This document shows positions 25,293-34,999 of a stretch of 64,000 nucleotides of DNA, one piece after another (position 1 is the first letter of the stretch; every line of letters starts with the position of its first letter). Below the pieces are notes generated by a model. It worked only from the letters and a program-made list of their open reading frames with translations. It ran no database searches and was not told the DNA's origin. The stretch is from Thermoflavimicrobium dichotomicum (GTDB lineage Bacteria > Bacillota > Bacilli > Thermoactinomycetales > Thermoactinomycetaceae). The stretch is from assembly GCF_900114055.1 (NCBI RefSeq), contig NZ_FORR01000006.1, positions 1 to 64,000 on the forward strand, given 5' to 3'. The position numbers and the translations under genes are program-made.

Positions 25293-26039
25293 TCACATGT
25301 ACCAAAGTAACTCCTTTTTCATCTTTTTACCTGGTTTTTTCTTTTGTTCCATTACTTTCCAAATGTTCTTTTCTTTTTGCAGTACATAGAGCACATTGGT
25401 TCCATCGGCAAGCTTAAACAGAATATAAGCTTGATCCCCCTTGATATAGGTAACAGGGTTGATAACGTTTTTTTCAGGTGGTGTAATTTCTTTATTGATA
25501 ATGTTGGCCTGAATGGACCTCACAATGTCAATCAGCGATTTTTCCTTCACCCTGTACAATAATTGTCCATAGCGGTAGAAGGTAAAAGTTTGCAACTTCA
25601 GGTCAAAGGCCTGAATGAGATCAGTAAGGGCGTCTTGGTAAAATCGATGGATTCGTTTCTCCCATTCATCGCCCTGATGCTGATACCCAATCACTTTGAC
25701 CCCAAAAGGACTGACATTGAGTGTAATCGTTTCTTTTCCATAAGGAGGGGAGTGGGCATGCTCAAACGTTTGCACCATTAATTTCACATTGAAATCATAT
25801 CCTCCTTCTTGCAAACGTTTGATTTCCAGAATCCTGGCATCCCACAGAGAAAATTGTTTAAATTCCTTATAATAATCATTTACTGCCTGATTGAGGTAAG
25901 GCGTCAATGCAGTAATTAGTGTATCTTGAATCAGCGTGTAGGAGGGTTTGGGTTTTTCATTTTCAGCCTGCAGATGTGGCGATGGTACAATAAGTAAAAG
26001 TAACAGTCCCATTGCAGACAAAACAGCTTTTTTGTACAT
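25293..26039 (-). CDS. Exported DUF3888-domain protein
   Basis: The 248-residue product has a signal peptide (about 1-25, cleavage near LQA) and a DUF3888-like region (about 36-125) including LNQAVNDYYKEFKQF and PPYGKETITLNVSP. A second domain continues (about 125-225) with beta strands and a Lys-rich end. DUF3888 function is unknown; the proteins are exported or membrane-linked in Bacillales. No obvious operon partner. Confidence 0.8.
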   Translation of the reverse strand: MYKKAVLSAMGLLLLLIVPSPHLQAENEKPKPSYTLIQDTLITALTPYLNQAVNDYYKEFKQFSLWDARILEIKRLQEGGYDFNVKLMVQTFEHAHSPPYGKETITLNVSPFGVKVIGYQHQGDEWEKRIHRFYQDALTDLIQAFDLKLQTFTFYRYGQLLYRVKEKSLIDIVRSIQANIINKEITPPEKNVINPVTYIKGDQAYILFKLADGTNVLYVLQKEKNIWKVMEQKKKPGKKMKKELLWYM

Positions 26040-26202
26040 GATAAAACACTCCTAATGTAATGTTAGAAGTATTTTATCTAGAAAAGTTGTACTTTATGTT
26101 GTTTGGACGGGTGTATCATTTCAAATGATTAAAAACCTTCCAGCAACCTTATCGTCATGGAAAAACGAGGCTGATCGATTGACACTCCACACGGCTGAAG
26201 CC

Positions 26203-26345
26203 GTGGGATTCTTGGGTCGTTAGCGTCCGCAGTCCGTTTCCGTTTTGGACAACGCCCAAGTTTAGGGGTGTGTCATCACCCCATCCCATGCAGTTCTACG
26301 GCACCAAGCCGCATGTACCCACATGGGCGGCATACCTGTTACCAG
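26203..26345 (-). ncRNA. Orphan omega-RNA/reRNA-like scaffold
   Basis: This segment is the minus-strand counterpart of the tnpB 3' flank at the window start and keeps its complete right-end hairpin. If transcribed it would give a guide scaffold ending at the element boundary, with 26182 and below as guide. No tnpB partner is adjacent. Assigned from sequence match and family knowledge only. Confidence 0.35.
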
Positions 26346-26555
26346 TATGCTAGTTCCTTTAATTCACTCTCATGGTTTTACCTGGTAGGAGACTTTTCGC
26401 TACCAGAACCTCATACCATGACGTCCACAGGAATATTCGACCTACTACCAGTAGGATGAGCACCGCTCATATGTTTGGTTATATAGAAAATTGTTGCTCT
26501 AAGCAATCCCATGATGGGATTACCGAGCAACGCCGTCTTTCATCCCACGATTCAA

Positions 26556-28114
26556 GGGGCTGTTGACAAAATGGATTGGAGATAAAGATAACCAATCCAT
26601 TTTGTATTTTTGGGCTCTACTAGAGCCCAAAATTGCTTAAATAAATATTTTCTGTTTACTAATCTTACTTATACTAATGCTTTTATCATCCTTTTTAAGT
26701 TTAATGCCATTGCCGAAAAGAGGCATTGTTCTTGAACATTTTTAATGCCTCTCTTAAGTGTTCTACTTAGATTATGTAATTGCTTAAGAGTCCCAAACGT
26801 TCCCTCACACCAGATCCTACGTAGTCTTTGGAGTTTTTTATATTCGATAGTAAGGGAGTGTTCTCTATTTTGTTCCAAAAATTCATAAAACAATGGTTTT
26901 TTGAACGTTTTTGCTCTAGTTGCTTTTCCAAAACATTTAAAGCGCAGCGAACATTGATTACATTGATCTGCTTTAGCAGAATATATTTTTCTATAACGCT
27001 CTTTATCACTAGGGTATTCTAAATGAGTAAAAACGAGATGGCTTCCTTCGGGACAAGTAAATTGATCAGTTTGATCATTATATATAAATCCATTAGAAGA
27101 ATGGTTTATTTCAAGAGGAGAAATAAACCCTTTTATTTTCAATGTGCTTAGTTGTTGATGGATGATAGAGCTATCATAACCTTTATCAGCTACGACTTTC
27201 TTAATGGGTAACGGATACTTTTGCTTTTGGATCTTAAGAAGATCAATAAATGGATCCTTATCACTTACGTTTCCTGGGGAAACGTAAAGGTCGGTAATTA
27301 TTCCATGTTTACAATCAATACTAGCATGCCCAAGATAGTAGAATCCTTTCAGTTTATTTGGTCGACTCATCCATCCTGCATCAGGATCTGTTTTGCTTTT
27401 GATTACTTCTACTTTCTAATATTTTTCTTTATTTGGCGTTGTACTCCGCGTTTTTTATATCCTTTAACCTCTCGCTTTCGTTGTAAATTCTCTTCTATCT
27501 TTTTTACCTCATCTTCTAATTGAATAAGATAATCAGATGGCTTTTTATCTATCTGAACTTTCTCAACTTTTTCTGGTGAAGCATAGGTTTTAATATGTGT
27601 TGAATCTACTACTACAATTTCTCCAGTTACAAGTCCTTTTTCGATACAAAGTTGGACAATATGATCAAATATATCTTGAAAAACTGTACTATCTTTAAAT
27701 CGTCTTCGACGATTTTGACTAATGGTGGAATGGTCAGGTACTTTATCTTCTAAACCTAAACCCAAAAACCAGCGAAATGCTAAATTAACTTTTACTTCCT
27801 CTTCAAGTCGTCTCTCTGAAGGGATTCCATAAAGATAACCAATTAATAACATTTTGATGAGAAGGACAGGGTCAACCGATTTACGTCCTACATTTGAGTA
27901 GAGATACTCAACTTTATCATAAATAAATGTAAAATCTACATGTTGTTGAAGAGTAAATGATTTTGTGGAACAAAATCATCTAAGTTTACAAAAATAAATT
28001 GACTTTGTTTGAATTCATCTCTTCCCATCATATGGAATCCACCTCCAAAGAATAAAACGTGTAGATCAATTCTACACGTTTTAACAAAAATCCCTTTAAT
28101 TTGTCAACAGCCCC
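26556..28114 (-). mobile_element. IS1182-family insertion sequence (1,559 bp)
   Basis: Terminal inverted repeats GGGGCTGTTGACAAA (26556-26570) and TTTGTCAACAGCCCC (28100-28114) bound a single transposase gene. A 4-bp duplication TCAA flanks the element (26552-26555 and 28115-28118). The target TCAA is the centre of the loop in an IS605-type hairpin. Subterminal hairpins (AATGGATTGG/CCAATCCATT and GGGCTC/GAGCCC) lie just inside the transposase-distal end. Confidence 0.9.
26669..28031 (-). pseudogene. IS1182-family transposase, two frameshifts
   Basis: The gene starts at ATG 28031 after GGAGGTGG (8-base spacing) and first encodes DEFKQSQFIFVNLDDFVP. The frame shifts near 27955 into VEYLYSNVGRKSVDP and LLIGYLYGIPSERRLEEEV (the DUF772-like amino region), then near 27412 into the DDE part (TDPDAGWMSRP, VADKGYDSS, CEGTFGTLK). 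All expected family segments are present, so only the frames are broken and the element is probably inactive, barring sequencing errors at A/T runs. Confidence 0.85.
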
Positions 28115-28230
28115 TCAAACCGTGGGCTTTCAGACAGCATTTCTGTAAAGTCCATTGCTCCATTCAACCTCGTTTTTTGGAAAAGGGATTACATTCATGT
28201 TTGTATGTACACGCATTGCCATTTCGAGCG

Positions 28231-28641
28231 CTAGTTCACCACCGTGATATATCCAATCATCGGTCCATGCTGTTGATGGGTATAGTGATTGTGACAGATC
28301 AATTCATAGGTTCCCGGCTCTTTGGCTTGAAAAGTTACCGTTGTCGTTTCCCCTTTTTTCACTTTTCCTTTGATTTGGAGCTTGGGAATGGAGAAGGCAT
28401 GTTCTTTCCCGTGAAAGCCATGCAAATGTAAAGCAACCGTTTCCCCTTTTTTGACGATAATCTGACCAGGATCCCAGCGGTACACCTCTGCTTCTTGTCC
28501 ATTGATTTTGGTCTTGTATTCAACGGTGAAGAGATGGACATCACGAACGGGTAAAGGGTTGGCAGCCGCATAAGCTGGTATGGCAAAAAGGAGTAAAAAG
28601 GCAAAGACACTTACGTGTTGATAAAATCGTGACAAACGCAT
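28231..28641 (-). CDS. Exported cupredoxin-domain protein
   Basis: The 136-residue product starts at ATG 28641, after AGGAGATGATCTT, with a signal peptide (about 1-26). The mature part is a cupredoxin-like fold with copper-ligand candidates LHLHGFHGKEHAF and the loop ICHNHYTHQQHGPM (Cys, His and Met in type-1-like spacing, extra His). It likely binds copper outside the membrane, as an electron carrier or copper-handling protein. It is close to the insertion-sequence scar at 28.1 kb and has no operon partner. Confidence 0.85.
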   Translation of the reverse strand: MRLSRFYQHVSVFAFLLLFAIPAYAAANPLPVRDVHLFTVEYKTKINGQEAEVYRWDPGQIIVKKGETVALHLHGFHGKEHAFSIPKLQIKGKVKKGETTTVTFQAKEPGTYELICHNHYTHQQHGPMIGYITVVN

Positions 28642-28841
28642 AAGATCATCTCCTGTTTTTATTATCATTATGGGTAAGTCGACCTTTTTTTATCATGATC
28701 ATGAGTCGTTCCCCTGTTTCAATTTCCATGGATTTGTCAGATTCCTGTGGAAGCATATCATTTTCGATTGGGATAAAGCGTGATATACTTGGTATGATAT
28801 ATAGAAACTGTGGTTGCAATGTTTGAAGAGGAGGGTTTTCA

Positions 28842-28976
28842 ATGAGCAATCATCAAGATGTACGTGAAGAAGAAAGATATGATGCATTGTATGGAGTAAA
28901 AGGATTTAACTGGTCCTTTGGGATCCTGTTCCTCGTCTTTATTATCGCGACAGTTGTAAAATACATGATGGATTAA
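28842..28976 (+). CDS. yqzM: YqzM-like small membrane protein
   Basis: This 44-residue gene is too short for ordinary gene finding but well supported: GAGGAGGG lies 6 bases before ATG 28842. The product has a charged amino half (SNHQDVREEERYDALYGVKG) and one membrane helix (about 24-40, SFGILFLVFIIATVV). Both pattern and length resemble the YqzM family of Bacillales, whose function is unknown. Monocistronic; the name is a family-level guess. Confidence 0.7.
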   Translation: MSNHQDVREEERYDALYGVKGFNWSFGILFLVFIIATVVKYMMD

Positions 28977-29168
28977 TGGGAAAATCACTTGTGATGAACA
29001 GGCTAGAAAACTAGTCTGTTCTATTATTTATGACTGGAAAAAGTCCATTTTTCTTTTTTAATGGAAAAGAAAACGTTTGCCATTAACAAAAGAAACCATC
29101 CCAGGTCAAATCATGCCAAATTTACATGTTATCTATTTCATGCGTGAAAAAACACTGCATTGAAATGG
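28977..29168. other. Intergenic region before sucCD
   Basis: A GAACAGGCTAG...CTAGTCTGTTC inverted repeat (28995-29020) shortly after the YqzM-like stop could terminate that gene. The remainder is AT-rich, with no gene, and leads to the sucCD promoter. Confidence 0.5.
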
Positions 29169-29198
29169 TTGGCAAATCCCCTTGCCATGCGCTATACT
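29169..29198 (+). promoter_or_regulatory. Promoter of sucCD
   Basis: TTGGCA (29169-29174), an 18-bp spacer and TATACT (29193-29198), about 125 bases before sucC. Confidence 0.55.
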
Positions 29199-29321
29199 TG
29201 CTTTTGAGCCAAACTGGCGATGGAATGGATTTTTTCTTTTTTATGGATATTTTTACATAATGGTTAGCGAGTTTGGCAGAATGGATTCATGAAGTAAATG
29301 ACTTTGATTGGAGGATCGGGA

Positions 29322-30488
29322 ATGAACGTACACGAGTACCAAGGTAAACAGGTCCTGAAGCAATATGGTGTAACGGTTCCAAATGGACATGTTGCGTTTA
29401 CAGTAGACGAAGCAGTAGAGGCTGCCAAAAAACTGGGTGGAGACCTTTGGGTAGTGAAAGCCCAGATCCATGCGGGTGGACGCGGAAAAGCAGGTGGAGT
29501 GAAACTGGCTCGTAGCCTCGATGAAGTACGTCAATATGCCAGTGAGCTTCTTGGCAAAATTCTCGTAACCCATCAGACGGGTCCGGAAGGAAAAGAAGTG
29601 AAACGCCTGTTGATCGAAGAAGGTTGTCCCATTGAAAAAGAGTATTACATTGGTGTGGTGATCGATCGTTCGACCGGCCGGGTTGTTATGATGGGTTCCG
29701 AAGAAGGTGGAATGGAGATCGAAGAAGTAGCCGCCAAATCCCCGGAAAAAATCTTCAAGGAATATATCGATCCGGCTGTAGGCATGATGCCATTCCAGGC
29801 TCGTCGTTTGGCATATAACATCAATATTCCAAAAGACAAAGTGAACCAAGCCGCTAAATTCATGTTGGGCTTGTACAATGCATTTGTGGATAAAGATTGC
29901 TCTTTGGCAGAGATCAACCCACTCGTTACCACCAAAGATGGTCGGGTTATGGCTTTGGATGCAAAACTCAACTTCGATTCCAATGCCTTGTTCCGTCAAA
30001 AAGATATTGTCGAATTACGTGACCTGGATGAAGAAGATCCGAAAGAAGTCGAAGCGTCCAAGTATGACCTCAGCTACATTGCGCTGGATGGAAACATCGG
30101 TTGTATGGTAAACGGTGCGGGCCTTGCCATGGCAACGATGGATATCATCAAGCATTATAATGGTGAGCCAGCCAACTTCCTGGATGTAGGTGGCGGCGCA
30201 ACCGAAGACAAAGTGAGAGAAGCTTTTAAAATCATTCTGTCCGACAAAAATGTAAAAGGAATTTTTGTCAATATCTTCGGTGGAATCATGAAATGTGACG
30301 TGATTGCTTCCGGTGTAGTAGCTGCTGCTAAACAAATTGGATTGGATCGTCCGCTGGTGGTTCGTTTGGAAGGTACCAACGTTGAACTCGGTAAGAAAAT
30401 CCTGAATGAATCCGGTTTGGATATTGTGGCAGCAGATTCCATGGCAGATGGAGCGCAAAAAATCGTTGAATTGGTAAAAAACGCTTAA
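29322..30488 (+). CDS. sucC: Succinyl-CoA synthetase beta subunit
   Basis: The 388-residue ATP-grasp subunit works with SucD to convert succinyl-CoA to succinate with nucleotide triphosphate formation in the TCA cycle. It starts [16 protein letters not shown] at ATG 29322, with GGAGG 7 bases upstream; an earlier in-frame ATG at 29298 lacks a site. Conserved blocks [18 protein letters not shown] and [14 protein letters not shown] are present. sucD follows 45 bases later. Confidence 0.97.
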   Translation: MNVHEYQGKQVLKQYGVTVPNGHVAFTVDEAVEAAKKLGGDLWVVKAQIHAGGRGKAGGVKLARSLDEVRQYASELLGKILVTHQTGPEGKEVKRLLIEEGCPIEKEYYIGVVIDRSTGRVVMMGSEEGGMEIEEVAAKSPEKIFKEYIDPAVGMMPFQARRLAYNINIPKDKVNQAAKFMLGLYNAFVDKDCSLAEINPLVTTKDGRVMALDAKLNFDSNALFRQKDIVELRDLDEEDPKEVEASKYDLSYIALDGNIGCMVNGAGLAMATMDIIKHYNGEPANFLDVGGGATEDKVREAFKIILSDKNVKGIFVNIFGGIMKCDVIASGVVAAAKQIGLDRPLVVRLEGTNVELGKKILNESGLDIVAADSMADGAQKIVELVKNA

Positions 30489-30533
30489 GCAAGGAATAAT
30501 GACCAAATCGAGAAAGAAAGGCGGGTCTTTACG

Positions 30534-31439
30534 TTGAGTATTTTTGTAAATAAAGATACCAGAGTCATTACTCAAGGAATTACAGGCGCAACTGCGCGTT
30601 TCCATACCAAACAGGCGATTGAATACGGAACCAAAGTCGTTGGTGGTACATCCCCAGGTAAAGGCGGAACCATGGTTGAAGGCGTTCCTGTTTTCAATAC
30701 TCTTGAGCAGGCAGTAAAAGAAACGGGCGCAAACGCCTCCGTGATCTATGTATCGGCACCATTTGCAGCTGATGCGATCATGGAAGCGGTCGATGCAGAA
30801 TTGGACTTGGTTGTCTGTATTACAGAAGGAATTCCAGTACTGGATATGGTAAAAGTAAAACGGTACATGGAAGGAAAGAAAACACGCCTCATCGGTCCAA
30901 ACTGCCCAGGTGTCATTACCCCCGGTGAGTGTAAAATCGGAATCATGCCTGGATATATTCATACACCAGGACATGTTGGTATCGTTTCGCGTAGTGGAAC
31001 CCTTACTTATGAAGCAGTTCATCAATTAACCACCCGTGGTATTGGTCAATCCACTGCCGTGGGAATCGGTGGAGACCCTGTGAATGGAACCAACTTTATT
31101 GACTGCTTAAAAGCGTTTGAAGAAGATCCAGACACCAAAGCGGTCATCATGATCGGAGAAATTGGCGGAACCGCAGAAGAAGAAGCAGCTGAATGGATTA
31201 AGGCAAACATGACCAAACCGGTTGTTGGCTTTATCGGTGGACAAACTGCACCTCCTGGAAAACGGATGGGACACGCAGGTGCGATCATTTCCGGCGGTAA
31301 AGGAACAGCAGCAGAAAAAATTGCCACTTTGGAAAGATGCGGTGTAGCGGTAGCACCTACCCCAGCGGTTATCGGCGAAACCTTGGTACGTGTGTTGGAA
31401 GAAAGAGGACTGCTTGGCGAGTGCATTACAAAGAACTGA
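30534..31439 (+). CDS. sucD: Succinyl-CoA synthetase alpha subunit
   Basis: The 301-residue subunit binds CoA and carries the phosphohistidine. It shows [18 protein letters not shown] near the start and [16 protein letters not shown] with the phosphorylated His. The start is TTG 30534, downstream of AAAGGCGGG. It forms an operon with sucC and is followed by a duplicated terminator that frames a MITE-like insertion. Confidence 0.97.
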   Translation: MSIFVNKDTRVITQGITGATARFHTKQAIEYGTKVVGGTSPGKGGTMVEGVPVFNTLEQAVKETGANASVIYVSAPFAADAIMEAVDAELDLVVCITEGIPVLDMVKVKRYMEGKKTRLIGPNCPGVITPGECKIGIMPGYIHTPGHVGIVSRSGTLTYEAVHQLTTRGIGQSTAVGIGGDPVNGTNFIDCLKAFEEDPDTKAVIMIGEIGGTAEEEAAEWIKANMTKPVVGFIGGQTAPPGKRMGHAGAIISGGKGTAAEKIATLERCGVAVAPTPAVIGETLVRVLEERGLLGECITKN

Positions 31440-31453
31440 GAAATTGAAAAAAA

Positions 31454-31615
31454 GGAACCACATCGGTTCAAGAGGCCGTTGACAAACCCGGTTTTCCTTT
31501 TCCAGTTGAACGACTTCTTGCTCGATTTTAAGCAACGGGAGTGAAACGGAAAAGGAAAACCGGCATAAACGGAAATTTTGTCAACAAGCTGAGGAACCAC
31601 ATCGGTTCCTTTTTT
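31454..31615 (+). terminator. sucCD terminator, duplicated around an inserted element
   Basis: The hairpin GGAACCACATCGGTTCC followed by TTTTTT (31593-31615) is the functional terminator. Its first 16 bases also occur at 31454-31469, before the inserted 123-bp element, where the T tract is missing. Confidence 0.8.
31470..31592. mobile_element. 123-bp MITE-like hairpin element in the sucD terminator
   Basis: The insert is flanked by a 16-bp direct repeat of the terminator hairpin. Its ends carry imperfect inverted repeats around GTTGACAAA / TTTGTCAAC, echoing the IS1182 ends at 26556 and 28114. Inside is a perfect 16-bp palindrome pair CCGGTTTTCCTTTTCC (31488-31503) and its complement (31548-31563). 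It encodes nothing. I infer a MITE mobilised by an IS1182-like transposase. Confidence 0.6.
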
Positions 31616-31650
31616 CATTCAACGATATTGGAATAAATTGGGGGAATAGG

Positions 31651-32745
31651 ATGAAAATACAAGATGGATTGATCGCTTTAAATCAGATTGATGGGATCGG
31701 ATGGCATACCATTCACCGGATGCTGGAATGGGGTTGGTTACCGGATCAGGAAATATCCCCAGAGTTAACTGATTACTTGCGCATGAACAAAACTTCCAAA
31801 AATAAAATTGAGCATTTGCAGAAAAAGTGGAATCCCCATTTTATCAGACAAGTGGTCACCGACTTAAAGCGAAGAAACATCATTCCACTGACCCCCATGG
31901 ATGAAACGTATCCAGAGCTGTTAAAAGAGATAGCCCAACCGCCATGGGTCCTTTATGTGAAAGGAGATATACATTTATTATCAGATCATTGCATAGCCGT
32001 GGTAGGAACGAGGAAACCTTCTGCTTATGGCATTCGGACTACCCGCTATCTGTGTGAAGAGATCGCTCAGGCAGGGTGGGTGATTGTGAGTGGAATGGCA
32101 CATGGGATCGATGCAGAAGCCCATCGGAGCGCTTTACAGGTGCAAGGAAAAACGGTTGCCATATTGGGGACAGGCGTGGATGTCATTTATCCGAGAAATC
32201 ATCGTTTCCTCTATGAAGAATTGATAAAAAAGGGTGCAGTGGTCTCGGAAATGCCACCGGATACCCAACCCCATCCGGGATTATTTCCGCGGAGGAATCG
32301 CATCATCAGTGGACTCAGTCATGGAACTGTCGTCATTGAAGCAGCCAGGCGCAGTGGGTCGCTCATTACCGCCGATTACAGCATGGAACAGGGAAGAGAA
32401 GTGTTTGCAGTGCCTGGATCCATCATGGTAGAACAAAGTCAAGGGACATTGCGCCTCATTCAACAGGGAGCGAAGTGCATAACCAGTGCGCAAGATATAT
32501 TTGAAGAATTTCCATACATCTTGCCACAGGAAAAAGAAAAAAAGAGTTCATCCATTGAAAGCACATTAAACGCAAATGAGCATAAACTTCTACAATATAT
32601 CTCACAGGATCCGATCCAGATGACAGAATTGATCGAACGGGTTGCTCCAGCCATGACCATGGGAGAAATTCACCAGGCGATTCTGTCACTGCAACTCAAG
32701 CAGTTGATTGTTCAGTTGCCTGGATCTTACTATGTACGCCAGTAG
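31651..32745 (+). CDS. dprA: DNA processing protein DprA
   Basis: The 364-residue protein loads RecA on incoming single-stranded DNA during transformation. A helical amino domain (about 1-75) precedes the Rossmann-like DprA/Smf core with VVGTRKPSAYGIR, VSGMAHGIDAEAHR and VAILGTGVDVIYP, and a small winged-helix-like end (about 300-364). The ATG follows GGGGGAATAGG. Its place before topA matches B. subtilis and relatives. Confidence 0.95.
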   Translation: MKIQDGLIALNQIDGIGWHTIHRMLEWGWLPDQEISPELTDYLRMNKTSKNKIEHLQKKWNPHFIRQVVTDLKRRNIIPLTPMDETYPELLKEIAQPPWVLYVKGDIHLLSDHCIAVVGTRKPSAYGIRTTRYLCEEIAQAGWVIVSGMAHGIDAEAHRSALQVQGKTVAILGTGVDVIYPRNHRFLYEELIKKGAVVSEMPPDTQPHPGLFPRRNRIISGLSHGTVVIEAARRSGSLITADYSMEQGREVFAVPGSIMVEQSQGTLRLIQQGAKCITSAQDIFEEFPYILPQEKEKKSSSIESTLNANEHKLLQYISQDPIQMTELIERVAPAMTMGEIHQAILSLQLKQLIVQLPGSYYVRQ

Positions 32746-32907
32746 ACAAAACGAATCGTTTGCGATCGGAGTGAAAAGAAGAAGTGAAAGCTTGCCGAGC
32801 AAGTTCAAAATTTGGTATTGTAACAAATACGAGTGTGAACCAGGGAAACAATAGGAAAAATACTCACTTGAAATAGATGAGAAAGCGTACGAGAGGAGGT
32901 AATGAAA

Positions 32908-34986
32908 ATGGCAGATTCGCTCGTTATTGTCGAATCACCAGCCAAAGCAAAAACCATTGGCAAATATTTGGGCAAAAAATACATTGTGAAAGCATCAATG
33001 GGCCATATACGTGATTTGCCAAAAAGTCAATTAGGGGTAGATGTAGATAATCAATTTGAACCGAAATATATAACCGTACGCGGAAAAGGGGATGTGCTCA
33101 AAGAACTGCGGGATGCCAAAAAGAAGGTGAAACGTGTTTATCTGGCGGCAGACCCTGATCGTGAAGGAGAAGCCATCGCCTGGCATTTGGCGCATAGCCT
33201 GGATTTGCCGATCAATGAGAAGTGTCGGGTTGTTTTTAACGAAATTACCAAACAGGCGATCGTCGAAGCCTTTAAACACCCACGTCAAATCAATATGGAC
33301 CTGGTCAATGCGCAACAGGCCCGAAGAATTCTTGATCGCCTCGTTGGTTATGGGATCAGCCCATTGTTATGGAAAAAAGTAAAGAAAGGCCTTAGCGCCG
33401 GACGGGTACAATCGGTTGCAGTGAAATTGATTATTGACCGGGAACGGGAAATCCGTGAGTTTAAACCCGAAGAGTACTGGACAGTGACGGCTCATTTGCT
33501 ATCTGGCAAAGAGAAGTTGGAAGCGAAGTTTTACGGTTATGAAGGAAAGAAAGTTGAACTTAAATCACAAGAAGATGTTGAAGCGCTTCTGGTCGAAATC
33601 AAAGGCAAGCGATTTATCGTGGAGTCGATCAAGGAAAGCGAAAGAAAGCGTCAGCCTGCTCAACCCTTTATTACAAGTACACTGCAGCAGGAGGCAGCAC
33701 GAAAGCTGAATTTCCGTGCGCAGAAAACGATGGCCGTTGCCCAGCAGTTATATGAAGGAGTCGATATTGGAACAGAAGGAAGCGTTGGGTTGATTACCTA
33801 TATGCGTACCGATTCGACACGCATTTCCGAGGTGGCACAGAAAGAAGCAACCGATTATATCAAGCAAACCTTTGGAAATGCCTATATCCCAAAAGAACCT
33901 CGTACACATAAAAAGAAAGAAGGAGCCCAGGATGCGCATGAAGCGATACGCCCCACTTCGGTATGGCGGACTCCGCAGATGCTGAAAGATTATTTGACGA
34001 GAGATCAGCTTCGTCTATATAAATTGATCTGGGAACGGTTTGTTGCCAGCCAGATGGCTCCAGCCATTTTGGATGCCGTATCTGCAGATATTCGAGCAGG
34101 TAGGGCGCTGTTTCGGGCGACTGGTTCGAAAATCAAATTTCCCGGATATATGAAGGTATATGTGGAAGGCAATGATGATGGCAAAAAAGCGGATGAAGAT
34201 GAGAAATTCCTGCCGCCCCTTACCCAGGGGGAGACGCTGAAACGGGAAAAAATTGAACCGAAACAGCATTTCACCCAACCACCTCCTCGCTATACAGAAG
34301 CGAGATTGGTGAAAACGCTGGAAGAAAAAGGGATTGGACGCCCGAGTACGTATGCCCCTACACTGGACACAATTCAAAAGCGCGGATATGTGCGTTTGGA
34401 AGAAAAACGATTTGTTCCCACTGAACTGGGTGAAATCGTGATCCAGCTGATGGAAGAGTTTTTCCCTGAAATTCTCAATGTCGAATTTACGGCTCATTTG
34501 GAAGAGGATCTGGATCAAATTGAAGAGGGAAAAGCCGATTGGATTCAGATCCTGGACCAGTTTTATCAACCGTTTAAAGAGCGCCTGACTTTTGCTGAAG
34601 AGGAAATGAAAGAAGTGGAAATTGCTGATGAAGTTTCCGATGAGACATGTGAAAAATGTCAGAGCCCGATGGTCTACAAGTTCGGGCGTTTCGGAAAATT
34701 TCTGGCTTGCTCTGCGTTTCCGGAGTGCCGTTTTACAAAAGCGATTTTGAAGTCAACGGGTGTTCCCTGTCCAAAATGCCACCAAGGAGAAATTGTGGAG
34801 CGCAAATCGAAAAAGAACCGTTTATTCTATGGATGCAATCGATATCCGGACTGCGACTTTGTCTCTTGGGATAAACCGGTGAATCGACCTTGTCCCAAGT
34901 GTGGCAGCCTGATGGTTGAAAAGAAGAAGAAAAAAGAGACCGCCATTGTTTGTACCAAGTGTGATTATGAAGAAATCAAAACATAA
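32908..34986 (+). CDS. topA: DNA topoisomerase I
   Basis: The 692-residue type IA topoisomerase relaxes negative supercoils. It has the Toprim motif [18 protein letters not shown] at the start, [12 protein letters not shown], and the active-site Tyr in [11 protein letters not shown]. The carboxyl end has three zinc-finger modules, each with two CxxC- or CxnC-type pairs (CEKCQ, CPKCHQ, CPKCGS). I choose ATG 32908, 9 bases after AGGAGGTA, over ATG 32902, which is only 3 bases from it. Confidence 0.97.
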   Translation: MADSLVIVESPAKAKTIGKYLGKKYIVKASMGHIRDLPKSQLGVDVDNQFEPKYITVRGKGDVLKELRDAKKKVKRVYLAADPDREGEAIAWHLAHSLDLPINEKCRVVFNEITKQAIVEAFKHPRQINMDLVNAQQARRILDRLVGYGISPLLWKKVKKGLSAGRVQSVAVKLIIDREREIREFKPEEYWTVTAHLLSGKEKLEAKFYGYEGKKVELKSQEDVEALLVEIKGKRFIVESIKESERKRQPAQPFITSTLQQEAARKLNFRAQKTMAVAQQLYEGVDIGTEGSVGLITYMRTDSTRISEVAQKEATDYIKQTFGNAYIPKEPRTHKKKEGAQDAHEAIRPTSVWRTPQMLKDYLTRDQLRLYKLIWERFVASQMAPAILDAVSADIRAGRALFRATGSKIKFPGYMKVYVEGNDDGKKADEDEKFLPPLTQGETLKREKIEPKQHFTQPPPRYTEARLVKTLEEKGIGRPSTYAPTLDTIQKRGYVRLEEKRFVPTELGEIVIQLMEEFFPEILNVEFTAHLEEDLDQIEEGKADWIQILDQFYQPFKERLTFAEEEMKEVEIADEVSDETCEKCQSPMVYKFGRFGKFLACSAFPECRFTKAILKSTGVPCPKCHQGEIVERKSKKNRLFYGCNRYPDCDFVSWDKPVNRPCPKCGSLMVEKKKKKETAIVCTKCDYEEIKT

Positions 34987-34999
34987 GGGGTTGAACAGC

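Larger units (their letters stand above)
26183..28130 (-). mobile_element. tnpB-less IS200/IS605-type element, interrupted by IS1182
   Basis: Read on the minus strand, one end hairpin (CCCACGGTTTGAATCGTGGG once the inserted IS1182 is removed; arms 28126-28121 and 26549-26544) opens about 395 bp of element. The other end is CACGGCTTCAGCCGTG followed by TGGAGTGTCAA at about 26183-26202, a typical IS605 right-end hairpin and cleavage tail. The part 26215-26345 matches the tnpB 3' flank at 80-206, but the tnpB gene itself is missing. It is therefore a non-autonomous derivative. Confidence 0.65.

Noticed and set aside
32746-32907. Possible repeat related to the 5.9- and 15.2-kb copies (GGAGTGAAAAGAAG...)
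   Set aside because: Only short purine-rich similarity, not enough to call a repeat.
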